Below are positions 1 through 6,730 of a stretch of DNA of 7,775 nt, piece by piece. The notes under the pieces are model-generated. The model saw only the letters and a list, made by a program, of their open reading frames with translations. It did not search any database and had not been told where the DNA came from. The translations under genes were made by a program, and so were the position numbers. Position 1 is the first letter of the stretch. Each line of letters starts with the position of its first letter. The DNA comes from an uncultured Fibrobacterota bacterium (GTDB lineage Bacteria > Fibrobacterota > Chitinivibrionia > Chitinivibrionales > CAIOZP01): contig CAIOZP010000193.1 in the NCBI GenBank assembly GCA_903862805.1, forward strand, positions 1 to 7,775, in the 5' to 3' direction.

Positions 1-19
1 CCTCCGGCAAAGCCGGAGG
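1..19 (-). terminator. GC-rich hairpin after the last operon gene, probable terminator stem
   Basis: An 8-bp perfect inverted repeat (CCTCCGGC / GCCGGAGG) with a 3-base loop starts at the first base of the window. It lies 22 bases beyond the stop codon of the minus-strand lipoprotein gene that ends at 42. In the minus-strand transcript it would fold into a compact GC-rich stem, which suits an intrinsic terminator. The U-tract that would confirm this falls outside the window, so the call rests on the stem and its position only. It could also be a bidirectional terminator or a dispersed repeat. Confidence 0.5.
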
Positions 20-41
20 TACTTGACTTGTCAGGCGGAAA

Positions 42-1400
42 TCATTTGTATTTGAATACGCCTTTAATCTCGTACATGCTCTCGCCCTGCGGTCTGAACA
101 GCTCGCCGTTGTAAGCGTCATCGACTATGCACCAGACGGTGAATTTGGTCATGCTTTGGTCGCGCGGTGGCAGGAACGACGTAGCAGAATCACCGGTCTG
201 ATCAATCAGAAGCAGCGAATCTTCCGGCTGACTTGAGGTGACGTTGTTCTGATACCACCAGGAGTAATCGTAATACTCAAGCCCCTTGCCGCCATTGGTT
301 GAAAAACCGCTATCGACATCTGATTTATTGGCGGTCGCAACAATGAAATAGTTCCGGGACAGATCGACAAATACAGTGTCTGGTACGATTACCGTGTCGG
401 TCTTGCCACTGCCCCATTTGCCGTACATGTGGAAAACTGTGTCGTAGGTGCTACTTTTTGACACGTCGAAAGTCTTGCCGGTTTTCTCCCTGTAAATGTC
501 GATATGAGTGATTACAGGATTTCTGTTTGGTTGCGCAAACCTGTCGTTTTTGAGTTTACTTGTGTATCGCACAGTAAAGACATACTTGCCGGAAAACCTG
601 TCGCTGCCGGACTGAAGCACCTCGACCTGTGCCGCAAACGCTCTTGAAATCGAGGCGACAAGCGGTTCCATTACGGTGGAAATAAGGGCAACAGCGACAC
701 CTGGAGTTGGAATTGAAACACTGCTATCCAAAAAAGCAGAAATTCTACGGGTAAGCACTTGCGAATCGACTGGCAGATCGCTCCATTTGATCGAGTGTTT
801 CGAGGTGTCGAGCAAGTCGAGCAAATACAGCGAATACAAAGAATCCATATCCGCGGAAAAAAGAGTATCCGAAGCGAACAGCATGAAATCAATTACCTCG
901 TCTGGCGTTTTTGTAAGAAGGAATGACGGCAGTTTAGCCTTTTCCCCCGCTGGCAAACCTTCGAGCGTAGGCATCTCGCGCCTCATGGCAACTCTGACAA
1001 TCGTATCAGGAATCACAAACGAAATACTGGCTTTGGTCATTCCGGAAATCGAATCGTAAACAAAAATCTCCGAACCTGGAACCACACTTGTCGATTTGGA
1101 AGTGGAAAGGAAATCTGTGTCAATAGCGGCTTCGGCTCCGAAAGAATTAATAAAGTATGAGAAGCTGGCCATCCATTGAAGGGAATCTATCGGCTTACCT
1201 GCAAACCATGAAGTCGCAGTTACCGTGTCGCCAGGAGCAACTTCAGCGGTTCCGTTTGACGAAGAGACCGACATACTGATCGGCCGTACATCGCTCGCCT
1301 CAATCCGGTCCTTGCGGGACGAGAAGGTATCGGAACATCCGAAAGGCATCAGCAACGATACGCCAACGACTAAGCCTGCAACAATTTGAAATGTTTTCAT
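42..1400 (-). CDS. Hypothetical lipoprotein encoded directly downstream of the TonB-dependent receptor
   Basis: This gene encodes a 452-residue protein whose family I do not recognise. Residues 1-21 form a lipoprotein signal peptide with a PFGC lipobox, so Cys22 is the predicted lipidated residue and the protein should sit in the outer membrane, on one face or the other. An in-frame ATG at 1409 exists, but the Shine-Dalgarno AAAGGA (1414-1409) overlaps it; the ATG at 1400 has an 8-base spacing and gives a normal signal peptide, so I chose it. Residues 40-70 and 295-452 look beta-rich and Ig-like: NRNPVI near 293, DYSWWY near 378, and a C-terminal strand ending FKYK. Residues 165-260 look more helical. 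The start lies 15 bases after the receptor stop, so the two are very likely co-transcribed. A substrate-binding or surface accessory role beside the receptor is inference from position; there is no SusD-like or HmuY-like signature that I can see. Confidence 0.88.
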   Translation of the reverse strand: MKTFQIVAGLVVGVSLLMPFGCSDTFSSRKDRIEASDVRPISMSVSSSNGTAEVAPGDTVTATSWFAGKPIDSLQWMASFSYFINSFGAEAAIDTDFLSTSKSTSVVPGSEIFVYDSISGMTKASISFVIPDTIVRVAMRREMPTLEGLPAGEKAKLPSFLLTKTPDEVIDFMLFASDTLFSADMDSLYSLYLLDLLDTSKHSIKWSDLPVDSQVLTRRISAFLDSSVSIPTPGVAVALISTVMEPLVASISRAFAAQVEVLQSGSDRFSGKYVFTVRYTSKLKNDRFAQPNRNPVITHIDIYREKTGKTFDVSKSSTYDTVFHMYGKWGSGKTDTVIVPDTVFVDLSRNYFIVATANKSDVDSGFSTNGGKGLEYYDYSWWYQNNVTSSQPEDSLLLIDQTGDSATSFLPPRDQSMTKFTVWCIVDDAYNGELFRPQGESMYEIKGVFKYK

Positions 1401-1408
1401 GATACTCA

Positions 1409-1414
1409 TCCTTT
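1409..1414 (-). promoter_or_regulatory. Ribosome binding site deciding the lipoprotein start
   Basis: AAAGGA on the minus strand lies 8 bases before the ATG at 1400 and overlaps the alternative ATG at 1409, which rules the latter out as a start using this site. The receptor gene has the same arrangement: the same hexamer, the same 8-base spacing, and the same misleading upstream ATG. Confidence 0.7.
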
Positions 1415-1415
1415 A

Positions 1416-4244
1416 TCAGAAGTCGGCGGTAAGGCCGAGACTTGGAAGCGGTATATTGTAAATGTCATGTTCCTGCGTGTAATCGAAGTTGTACTGCCGA
1501 TATTCAGGACTCTTGTAGAAGAAATAGTTCAGGTTGTAGAACTCGAAATACATGGTCAGCATCCAGTTCTTCCGGATGAATTTCTTCTCAACCCTGAAAT
1601 CAAGGCCGAAATATGGAGCATATCTGGCGGAATTGGCTTCTCCATATTTTGGGATATAGCTTTTACTGTTGTAATCCCATGTCTTGTCAACTATCGGAGT
1701 ATAAGGATCGCCCGTAACATATTTGGCATGGATTCCGGTCTCCCAGTTATGCGGTAGCCGCACAGACGCAACAAGCTGGAGGTTGTTGGTTTCATCTTTG
1801 TCGATCAAATGCCAGCCATCACTGTGCGGATTTCTCGATTCGCTTTTCGACAGCGTATATGCAATCCACCCGAAGAAGCGCTTGCTTTGATCATGCCGCA
1901 GCATAATTTCTATGCCACGCGATTTTGTTTCGCCATCACCTACCCACATAACCCCTGGATGAGTCAGCAAATCTGCCGAATCTGCGGAGCGTGGTATGTC
2001 CCATTCGTTGTTCATATATCCCTGGACATCAAGATTGATCAGATCGGTGATTGCCCATTCGTAACCAAGCACAATGTGCCTTGCATTTGTCGCAGGAAGT
2101 CTCGGATTGCCATAAAGCGAATCGCGGACAATGTACGGCAGAGGCGTTTCGCTGTATGTGCCGAATGCGGCTTTGATCACGTTCTTTGGAACGAAAGTCC
2201 AACGGGCACTGATTCGGAACGCTGGTTCTCCGGATTTCCCTTTGTTCAGCGACGAATCTTTATAGTCCCACAGTTGCGGGAGAATTGATCCCTTGTATTT
2301 CAATTCCGGGAAGTAATCGTAACGCAGGCCGGGTGTGACAACAAAGGAATCCGGTAGATGGATGTCTGCATTTATGTAAGCCCCATCCACTCCGGTATGA
2401 AATGTTTCTTTTTCCGAGTTATATGTGCCATCCGCTGAAGGTACCTTGAGTGCCATATACGTTTTTGTCGAATGAAGATCGATACCAGCATGAAGCTTGA
2501 GTCGGTCGATCGGATCCATCGTCAGTTCTTCGCGAAGTTCGCCTTCCCACGCGGGAGAGCTGTCTTTGAACATACCGAGGATCGAATATTCGAGATCTTC
2601 ATACATGCCGCTTATTCTGGTGGTGCTTGAGAGCTTTGGAGTAATTGTCCAGTCGAGTCCGCCGAAAAGTTTATGGAAAAGAGTCTTGTCGTAAATTCTG
2701 TTTGACATCGAATCCACTTCGGCGCTTCCTGCATGGCGAGCCTTTGGAAATTTCAGTTCAAGCTCGTCTTTGGAGCCAAATGCCGTGATAAACGCGTGGA
2801 CATCGGGTGTTGGATTCACATCGACACGAGCTACGTAATCCCAATAGAACGGTGCTACGTTGATCGGGGTATTCAGTTTTGATATGTTTTTGGTGGCAAA
2901 GTCGATTACCTCGCCGATAAAACTGCGCCTGACCTCACATAACACCGAAACTTTCTTGCCAATCGGGCCTTCGACAAGTGCCGATCCATCGAGGAAACTT
3001 ATATCGGCCTTGCCGTGGTACCTGTCGGTGGCACCCGGTCGTCCATCAATTTCAATAACACCGGCAGTGCCGCCGCCATAAGTCGTTCCCCATCCGCCCG
3101 GATAGAAATTGACCGTCTGCAAAGCATCGGAAGTGTATGTGCTTTTGATTCCGCCGAAGTGGTAGAGCTGCGGAATATCAGTGCCGTCAACAAAGAACCG
3201 CGAGTCCCATGTTGGCGCTCCGCGAACGATGATCTGCCCCATGTTGAAGGTCGGACGCGCAACACCCGGCAGTGCCTGTACCACCATAACTGCATCGCCG
3301 CCACAGCCCGGAACTTTCTTCACTTCATCAACGTTGAGCTGCTCGTGCGCGACTTCTTTTTCGGCCTTTTTGCCGTAAACCACAACCTCATAGTCGTTGT
3401 AAGAAACACGCTTTATGTGATAAACAACTTTCAGGTGATCGTGCGGCTTGATATCTTCGTTTTCTTCGAGAACCTCACAGCCAGGCACCGGTGCCTTCAC
3501 AGAAATCTTGCCGATAGGGATTCCACGGAAGGTGAAGTTGCCGAGCGAGTCGGTTGTGGTGATAAGCTTGCCGTCGTCGAGGCTCTGACCGGGGATTTTG
3601 CCAAGGCGATCACGGTATGCTTCAAATGGAAACGCAAGATCGGCATAGGTCGTCGAGTCGGTGAAAGTCACCGCGATAATTGCATCCGGTACTGCCTTTC
3701 GTGTTCCCATCTCGACAAGCTGGCCCGAAAAGTTCACCGCTGTATCAAGCTGGGGCATGACAGACTCAAGCGTGAATTTATAGGAATATGTAAGATAAAC
3801 CGGAACCGGTTTGCCGCCAGCAATTGCCGGCGAGAAAGTAAACTGCGCAGCAGCTTTCATCGCAGCGCTGTCCATCGAAGGTTCAAGGCTTTTGACAAGC
3901 CGCACGCTGTCAACGTGGCCGATAGTATCAATCAGCATCTCAAGAAGAACCGCGCCTTCAAGTCCCTGCTTCATGCACTTTGACGGATAGACCGCAGTGA
4001 CGAAGTTCGTTATCTGCGGCATCTTTTCGATCGGTGCGCTTGTGTCAGTAGGTGGCGGGTTCTGGTTAGAGCCTTGGTTTTGGGCCTGGGTCTGACTTTG
4101 AACAGGCGCGGGCGATTTCTTCGTAGTGTCGGCTTTGGGAGCCGGAGCAGAAACCGAATCGGGAGGAGCAAGCTCAAGCGTTGCTTCGTCAGCCGCAAAA
4201 GCTGCTGTTACTGTAAGCAGAATTGGCAAAAGGTGCTTTATCAT
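1416..4244 (-). CDS. TonB-dependent outer-membrane receptor with N-terminal TonB C-terminal-like domain
   Basis: This 942-residue protein is an outer-membrane gated channel, expected to take up or move a substrate using energy from the ExbB/ExbD/TonB motor encoded just upstream. Residues 1-18 are a Sec signal peptide ending AAFA. Residues 30-72 are a Pro/Gln/Ala-rich linker. Residues 76-158 match a TonB C-terminal domain, with AVYPSKC, the GLEGAVLLEMLID core and FSPAIAGGKPVPV. Residues 170-278 resemble a carboxypeptidase-regulatory-like beta-sandwich (GNFTFRGIP near 235). A Ton-box-like EVVVYG follows at 286-291. The plug spans about 300-405, with VVQALPGVARP, IIVRGAP, FVDGTDIP, LYHFGG (360-365) and GGTAGVIEIDGRPG. 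The rest is a beta-barrel ending LGLTADF, with the terminal Phe typical of outer-membrane proteins. An in-frame ATG at 4265 has no ribosome binding site; the one at 4244 has AAAGGA 8 bases upstream and starts the signal peptide directly. The substrate is unknown. The domain order is known from Myxococcus-type receptors, so the class is secure but the cargo is not. Confidence 0.95.
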   Translation of the reverse strand: MIKHLLPILLTVTAAFAADEATLELAPPDSVSAPAPKADTTKKSPAPVQSQTQAQNQGSNQNPPPTDTSAPIEKMPQITNFVTAVYPSKCMKQGLEGAVLLEMLIDTIGHVDSVRLVKSLEPSMDSAAMKAAAQFTFSPAIAGGKPVPVYLTYSYKFTLESVMPQLDTAVNFSGQLVEMGTRKAVPDAIIAVTFTDSTTYADLAFPFEAYRDRLGKIPGQSLDDGKLITTTDSLGNFTFRGIPIGKISVKAPVPGCEVLEENEDIKPHDHLKVVYHIKRVSYNDYEVVVYGKKAEKEVAHEQLNVDEVKKVPGCGGDAVMVVQALPGVARPTFNMGQIIVRGAPTWDSRFFVDGTDIPQLYHFGGIKSTYTSDALQTVNFYPGGWGTTYGGGTAGVIEIDGRPGATDRYHGKADISFLDGSALVEGPIGKKVSVLCEVRRSFIGEVIDFATKNISKLNTPINVAPFYWDYVARVDVNPTPDVHAFITAFGSKDELELKFPKARHAGSAEVDSMSNRIYDKTLFHKLFGGLDWTITPKLSSTTRISGMYEDLEYSILGMFKDSSPAWEGELREELTMDPIDRLKLHAGIDLHSTKTYMALKVPSADGTYNSEKETFHTGVDGAYINADIHLPDSFVVTPGLRYDYFPELKYKGSILPQLWDYKDSSLNKGKSGEPAFRISARWTFVPKNVIKAAFGTYSETPLPYIVRDSLYGNPRLPATNARHIVLGYEWAITDLINLDVQGYMNNEWDIPRSADSADLLTHPGVMWVGDGETKSRGIEIMLRHDQSKRFFGWIAYTLSKSESRNPHSDGWHLIDKDETNNLQLVASVRLPHNWETGIHAKYVTGDPYTPIVDKTWDYNSKSYIPKYGEANSARYAPYFGLDFRVEKKFIRKNWMLTMYFEFYNLNYFFYKSPEYRQYNFDYTQEHDIYNIPLPSLGLTADF

Positions 4245-4338
4245 CGACGCATTCCTTTGTTGCATTTGTCAAGCAGACACGGGTTTGGTAACATACCTGT
4301 TGCGACCGTCAAAGTACATGAAGATCGCAATTGCAGAC
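4245..4338 (-). other. Spacer between tonB and the receptor gene
   Basis: This is the longest untranslated gap in the window (94 bases after the tonB stop), whereas the motor genes upstream are nearly fused. It contains a weak 6-bp inverted repeat, TTGCGA at 4300-4305 and TCGCAA at 4325-4330, separated by 19 bases, and an 8-base palindrome GCAATTGC at 4327-4334. There is no U-rich terminator and no convincing -35/-10 pair. It may hold a processing site, an operator or a secondary promoter that sets receptor level apart from motor level, but nothing here is strong enough to name. Confidence 0.3.
4253..4258 (-). promoter_or_regulatory. Ribosome binding site deciding the receptor start
   Basis: AAAGGA on the minus strand is 8 bases upstream of the ATG at 4244. 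It lies inside the longer open frame that begins with the ATG at 4265, which has no purine-rich site before it. This supports translation from 4244 and a signal peptide starting MIKHLLPILL. Confidence 0.7.
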
Positions 4339-5133
4339 TCAGAGCAGAACGAATTTCACCGGAACAATTATCCATACGGCAACCGATTCTTTCCCGCGCA
4401 TTGCCGGATCGAATTCCATTTGCAGACAAGCCTTGACCGCATTGGCGGCCGTTCCATATCCGAGATCGTTCTGAGCTTCAGCCTTTTTGACTTTTCCATC
4501 GCTGTCGATAAGGATTTTTACCTTTACGACGCCTTCAATATGATTTGCTATCATGTCGGGCGTGTATTCCGGTTTAACGACCTTGCGGAACTTCGGGTTG
4601 GTGGTTATGGCAGTTACCGAAACAATCGTTCCCTTTATCTGATCCTTCGTCGCCTTCAAGGTATCGAAATCTTTATTGATCGTATTTCCAAATTTCCCGA
4701 TGACCGCATCGGACATTGCGCCGTCGCTTCCGAGGCCGACGCTGTAAACGTGTCGCAATCCGTAAACGGCCTGAACCTGTTTCTGCTCCTGCGGTTTCTG
4801 GTCGTCGGGTTTTGCGTCTTCTTTGGTGGGAGTTGGCGGAGCTTTGGTCAGATCTATCGGATCTTTTTTCTCTTCGACTTTCGGCGGCGGCTTCGGCTTG
4901 GGCTTTTGCTGCTGCGGAAGTTCTGCCGAGATGTTGAGTTCGCCAATAACCTGCGACTGCTGTCTGCGAAGCTCGATCTTCTGCTCGTTCATCCAGATGC
5001 CGCCAAGAATCGCAAGCATCATACAGACAAGCAACAGAACAAAGAACAAGGAATCGGCCCTTGACGAAGGGGAATTCCCCCAGGCCGAAAAACTCTCGGC
5101 GTCGAATTCGGAAAGCAGTTCCTTTTTAATCAT
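4339..5133 (-). CDS. tonB: TonB-family energy transducer
   Basis: This 264-residue periplasm-spanning protein should carry proton-motive energy from the ExbB/ExbD complex in the inner membrane to outer-membrane receptors. Residues 1-28 are cytoplasmic, longer than in E. coli TonB. One membrane helix lies at about 29-47 (FFVLLLVCMMLAILGGIW). Residues 70-120 form a Pro/Lys/Glu/Gln-rich spacer (KPKPKPPPK, TKAPPTPTKE). Residues 184-264 form the TonB C-terminal domain: KPEYTP, IEGVVKVKILIDSDG, MEFDPAM, and an end in VPVKFVLL. Residues 121-183 are a further segment I cannot assign. The membrane helix has no His, unlike E. coli TonB, where a helix His matters for coupling to ExbB/ExbD. The ATG overlaps the exbD2 stop by 8 bases, so translation is probably coupled. 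The symbol is a family-level name; the AgmX/PglI-type C-terminal variant is also possible. Confidence 0.93.
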   Translation of the reverse strand: MIKKELLSEFDAESFSAWGNSPSSRADSLFFVLLLVCMMLAILGGIWMNEQKIELRRQQSQVIGELNISAELPQQQKPKPKPPPKVEEKKDPIDLTKAPPTPTKEDAKPDDQKPQEQKQVQAVYGLRHVYSVGLGSDGAMSDAVIGKFGNTINKDFDTLKATKDQIKGTIVSVTAITTNPKFRKVVKPEYTPDMIANHIEGVVKVKILIDSDGKVKKAEAQNDLGYGTAANAVKACLQMEFDPAMRGKESVAVWIIVPVKFVLL

Positions 5134-5584
5134 GGCGCATTACCATGATCCGGTAATCGTTGAACCCGGCCTTTCCGGCGGAGTACATGATTTTCTTGAC
5201 ACGAGCGAATTCGACGGCGCGATCTGCCTGAATCAGCAGCTTCTTGGAACCACTTTGTTTGTAGCCAAGAAGCGCCGCGTAAAGCGGTTTGATCAGCATT
5301 GTATCGCTGGTCGCGACATCGGCCTGCGGAAGCAGTTTGTCGGCAAGGATGATCTTGTCACCGGTGACCTCGACCGCTAAAACGTTGGGAACATCGTCGC
5401 GCGAAACCGACTCCGGCACCTTGAGATCGTTTGCAACTGTATGCACGATTCCTTCGGCGGAAAAACTCTGGATAAGGAAAATGGTCAGCACGGTCATGAC
5501 ATCGACAAGCGAGGTCAGTTGCGGCTTGAACGGCTTTGCATATTCGGACGGAAGTTTCGATTTCTTGCCGGAAAGAAGGCTCAT
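5126..5584 (-). CDS. exbD: ExbD/TolR-family biopolymer transport protein (second copy, with conserved Asp)
   Basis: This 152-residue inner-membrane protein belongs to the ExbD/TolR family, which forms the proton-conducting core of Ton and Tol motors together with ExbB/TolQ. Residues 1-22 are a basic cytoplasmic tail. The single membrane helix at about 23-43 contains LTSLVDVMTVLTIFL, where Asp28 matches the essential proton-carrying Asp of ExbD. The periplasmic domain spans about 50-150 and includes LLIQADRAVEFARVKKIM, the usual ExbD pattern of a strand followed by a helix. The open frame extends upstream to 5650, but that extension lies within exbD1 and is Arg-rich. The ATG at 5584 overlaps the exbD1 stop as ATGA, has GGAAGG 6 bases upstream, and begins where ExbD homologues begin. 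The two ExbD copies are clearly divergent, so this is not a recent duplication. Confidence 0.93.
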   Translation of the reverse strand: MSLLSGKKSKLPSEYAKPFKPQLTSLVDVMTVLTIFLIQSFSAEGIVHTVANDLKVPESVSRDDVPNVLAVEVTGDKIILADKLLPQADVATSDTMLIKPLYAALLGYKQSGSKKLLIQADRAVEFARVKKIMYSAGKAGFNDYRIMVMRHD

Positions 5585-6072
5585 TTCGGGCCTTCCGATG
5601 CTTCGGGAGCGCTTGACAAAGCGACATCGGAGAAGCCTGCGCCTCGGCAACGATCCATCACGCTAACGACGCGCTGCATGTCTGTTTTGTCGCGCACGGC
5701 AACTATCACCTGGTCTTTGAATTCGGCGGTGGCGCGATGCTTTTCAAGCGCACTTGACAAACGCGAATACTCGTCTTTGCCGGCGGGAATCGAATCGAGC
5801 ATCGAACTGCCCAGTGTTATCGCGGTAAAGGTCGGAGCCGAGACAACGGTCAGCTTGAGCTTGGGACTGCCGTTGGACTGATCAAGGCTGGCGCCGACGT
5901 TCGGCGGCAACGAAAATTTGATTATCGAGAAGTGGGTGAACACCGCAAGCGAAAGCAGAAACGGAAACAGAATGACGAGCACGTTCATGACCGGAGTCAC
6001 GTCAACGTCGCAGACATCTTCTATTTCAGATTGATGCGATGGCGCGCGGCGGCGCTCAAGCAATGAACTCAC
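5581..6072 (-). CDS. ExbD/TolR-family protein (first copy, Asn in place of the membrane Asp)
   Basis: This 163-residue protein has the ExbD layout: a cytoplasmic tail (1-27), one membrane helix (about 28-48) and a periplasmic domain (about 50-155, with QVIVAVRDKTDMQRVVSVMD). The motif around the membrane entry is DVTPVMNVLVILFPFL, which lines up with the VTPFIDVMLVL of E. coli ExbD. Asn30 (codon AAC) sits where the proton-carrying Asp is expected, and no other acidic residue lies in the helix. It probably works as a partner of the Asp-containing copy downstream, as an asymmetric or structural subunit. The start is GTG at 6072, 6 bases after the exbB stop, with GAGG 4 bases upstream; no better start is available. 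It ends in an ATGA overlap with the next gene. I recall ExbD-like proteins with this Asn motif in other phyla, so it may be a subfamily and not a decayed copy. Confidence 0.9.
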   Translation of the reverse strand: MSSLLERRRAPSHQSEIEDVCDVDVTPVMNVLVILFPFLLSLAVFTHFSIIKFSLPPNVGASLDQSNGSPKLKLTVVSAPTFTAITLGSSMLDSIPAGKDEYSRLSSALEKHRATAEFKDQVIVAVRDKTDMQRVVSVMDRCRGAGFSDVALSSAPEASEGPK

Positions 6073-6078
6073 GACGCC

Positions 6079-6714
6079 TCACTCGCCTTTGTTTTTGCGG
6101 ATGTGTGCAAGGAGGCGAACCACGCCTTCATCGAGCTGGCGGGTTAGTGATTGCGATCTGTTGGAAAGGATCGTGTTCATCGCCATGCATCCGATTGCAA
6201 CGAGCAGACCGAAGGCCGTGCAGTTCATGGCCTCGGCAATTCCCTGCGAAAGCATCGCCGCCTTCTGCGAGGCATCGACGTTGCCCATCGATCCGAAAGA
6301 AATCTGAAGTCCCAGAATTGTTCCAAGCAACCCGAGCAGCGTTGACATATTGGCAAGAAGCGCGATGTAGCTGAGCCTTTGCGTGAGACGCGGAACCTGC
6401 GCTATCGCGCCCATCTCCACGGCTTCCTGAATGTCGGCGACCTTGGCATCCTTCTCGAATCCGTCGATTACGATCTTGAGAAGTTCGTTGGCCGGAGTGC
6501 GGCGCCTCACGACAGAACGTGCTTTCGCAAATTCCTTTCTGTCAAGTTCACCGGCGACCTTCGCCGCAGAGATACGCGCATCGGAGAAACAGTACAAGTA
6601 GAAAATTACCCGCTCAATTACAACGGCAACAGCAAAGGCAAAAACCGCAAGGATGACCCACATGAACGGGCCGCCTTCTTTGAAAAGTTTCGTCATTTCG
6701 TGAATGATCGCCAC
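6079..6714 (-). CDS. exbB: MotA/TolQ/ExbB proton channel family protein
   Basis: This 211-residue inner-membrane protein is the stator-like channel subunit that surrounds ExbD and turns proton flow into movement of TonB. Three membrane helices are visible, at about 16-40, 115-140 and 163-185. The family hallmarks are present: LLGLLGTILGLQ around Thr132 and EAMNCTAFGLLVAI around Thr166, matching the two pore-lining Thr residues of E. coli ExbB. QGIAEAM precedes the third helix. The cytoplasmic part between helices 1 and 2 (about 41-114) is short and charged, which suits ExbB/TolQ rather than MotA. The start is GTG at 6714, with AAGGAGG ending 4 bases upstream; the ATG 18 bases later would be too far from it. 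It is the first gene of a packed motor operon. TolQ cannot be excluded by sequence alone, but the adjacent TonB and receptor favour ExbB, and no TolB or Pal is seen here. Confidence 0.95.
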   Translation of the reverse strand: MAIIHEMTKLFKEGGPFMWVILAVFAFAVAVVIERVIFYLYCFSDARISAAKVAGELDRKEFAKARSVVRRRTPANELLKIVIDGFEKDAKVADIQEAVEMGAIAQVPRLTQRLSYIALLANMSTLLGLLGTILGLQISFGSMGNVDASQKAAMLSQGIAEAMNCTAFGLLVAIGCMAMNTILSNRSQSLTRQLDEGVVRLLAHIRKNKGE

Positions 6715-6718
6715 AGAT

Positions 6719-6725
6719 CCTCCTT
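6719..6725 (-). promoter_or_regulatory. Strong Shine-Dalgarno for exbB
   Basis: AAGGAGG on the minus strand ends 4 bases before the GTG at 6714. It is the best ribosome binding site in the window and supports GTG as the start. It lies only 5 bases downstream of a 13-bp hairpin, so folding of the leader could affect its accessibility. Confidence 0.7.
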
Positions 6726-6730
6726 AAATA

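Noticed and set aside
2999..3304. 101-codon minus-strand frame inside the receptor
   Set aside because: It is a second frame within the well-supported receptor plug region, with Arg/Ser/Thr-rich content and no family resemblance.
3015..3983. 322-codon plus-strand open frame opposite the receptor
   Set aside because: It lies wholly antisense to the conserved N-terminal domains and plug of the receptor. Its translation is rich in Arg, His, Cys and Asn without any recognisable domain, signal or membrane pattern, as expected of a shadow frame.
4126..5064. 312-codon plus-strand open frame opposite tonB
   Set aside because: It mirrors tonB and the receptor start. The Leu/Phe/Arg-rich stretches arise from the antisense of Lys/Pro/Glu-rich codons in the TonB spacer, not from real membrane helices.
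5358..5627. 89-codon minus-strand frame inside exbD2
   Set aside because: It overlaps exbD2 in another frame. The composition is Arg-rich and unstructured, while the ExbD frame carries the family motifs.
5585..5650. 22-codon N-terminal extension of exbD2
   Set aside because: The extension overlaps the end of exbD1, is Arg-rich, and does not match ExbD N-termini. The ATG at 5584 has a good ribosome binding site and an ATGA overlap with exbD1.
6079..6714. Assigning the operon to the Tol-Pal system (TolQ/TolR)
   Set aside because: There is no TolB or Pal gene. The TonB C-terminal domain protein and the receptor directly downstream point to a Ton system instead.
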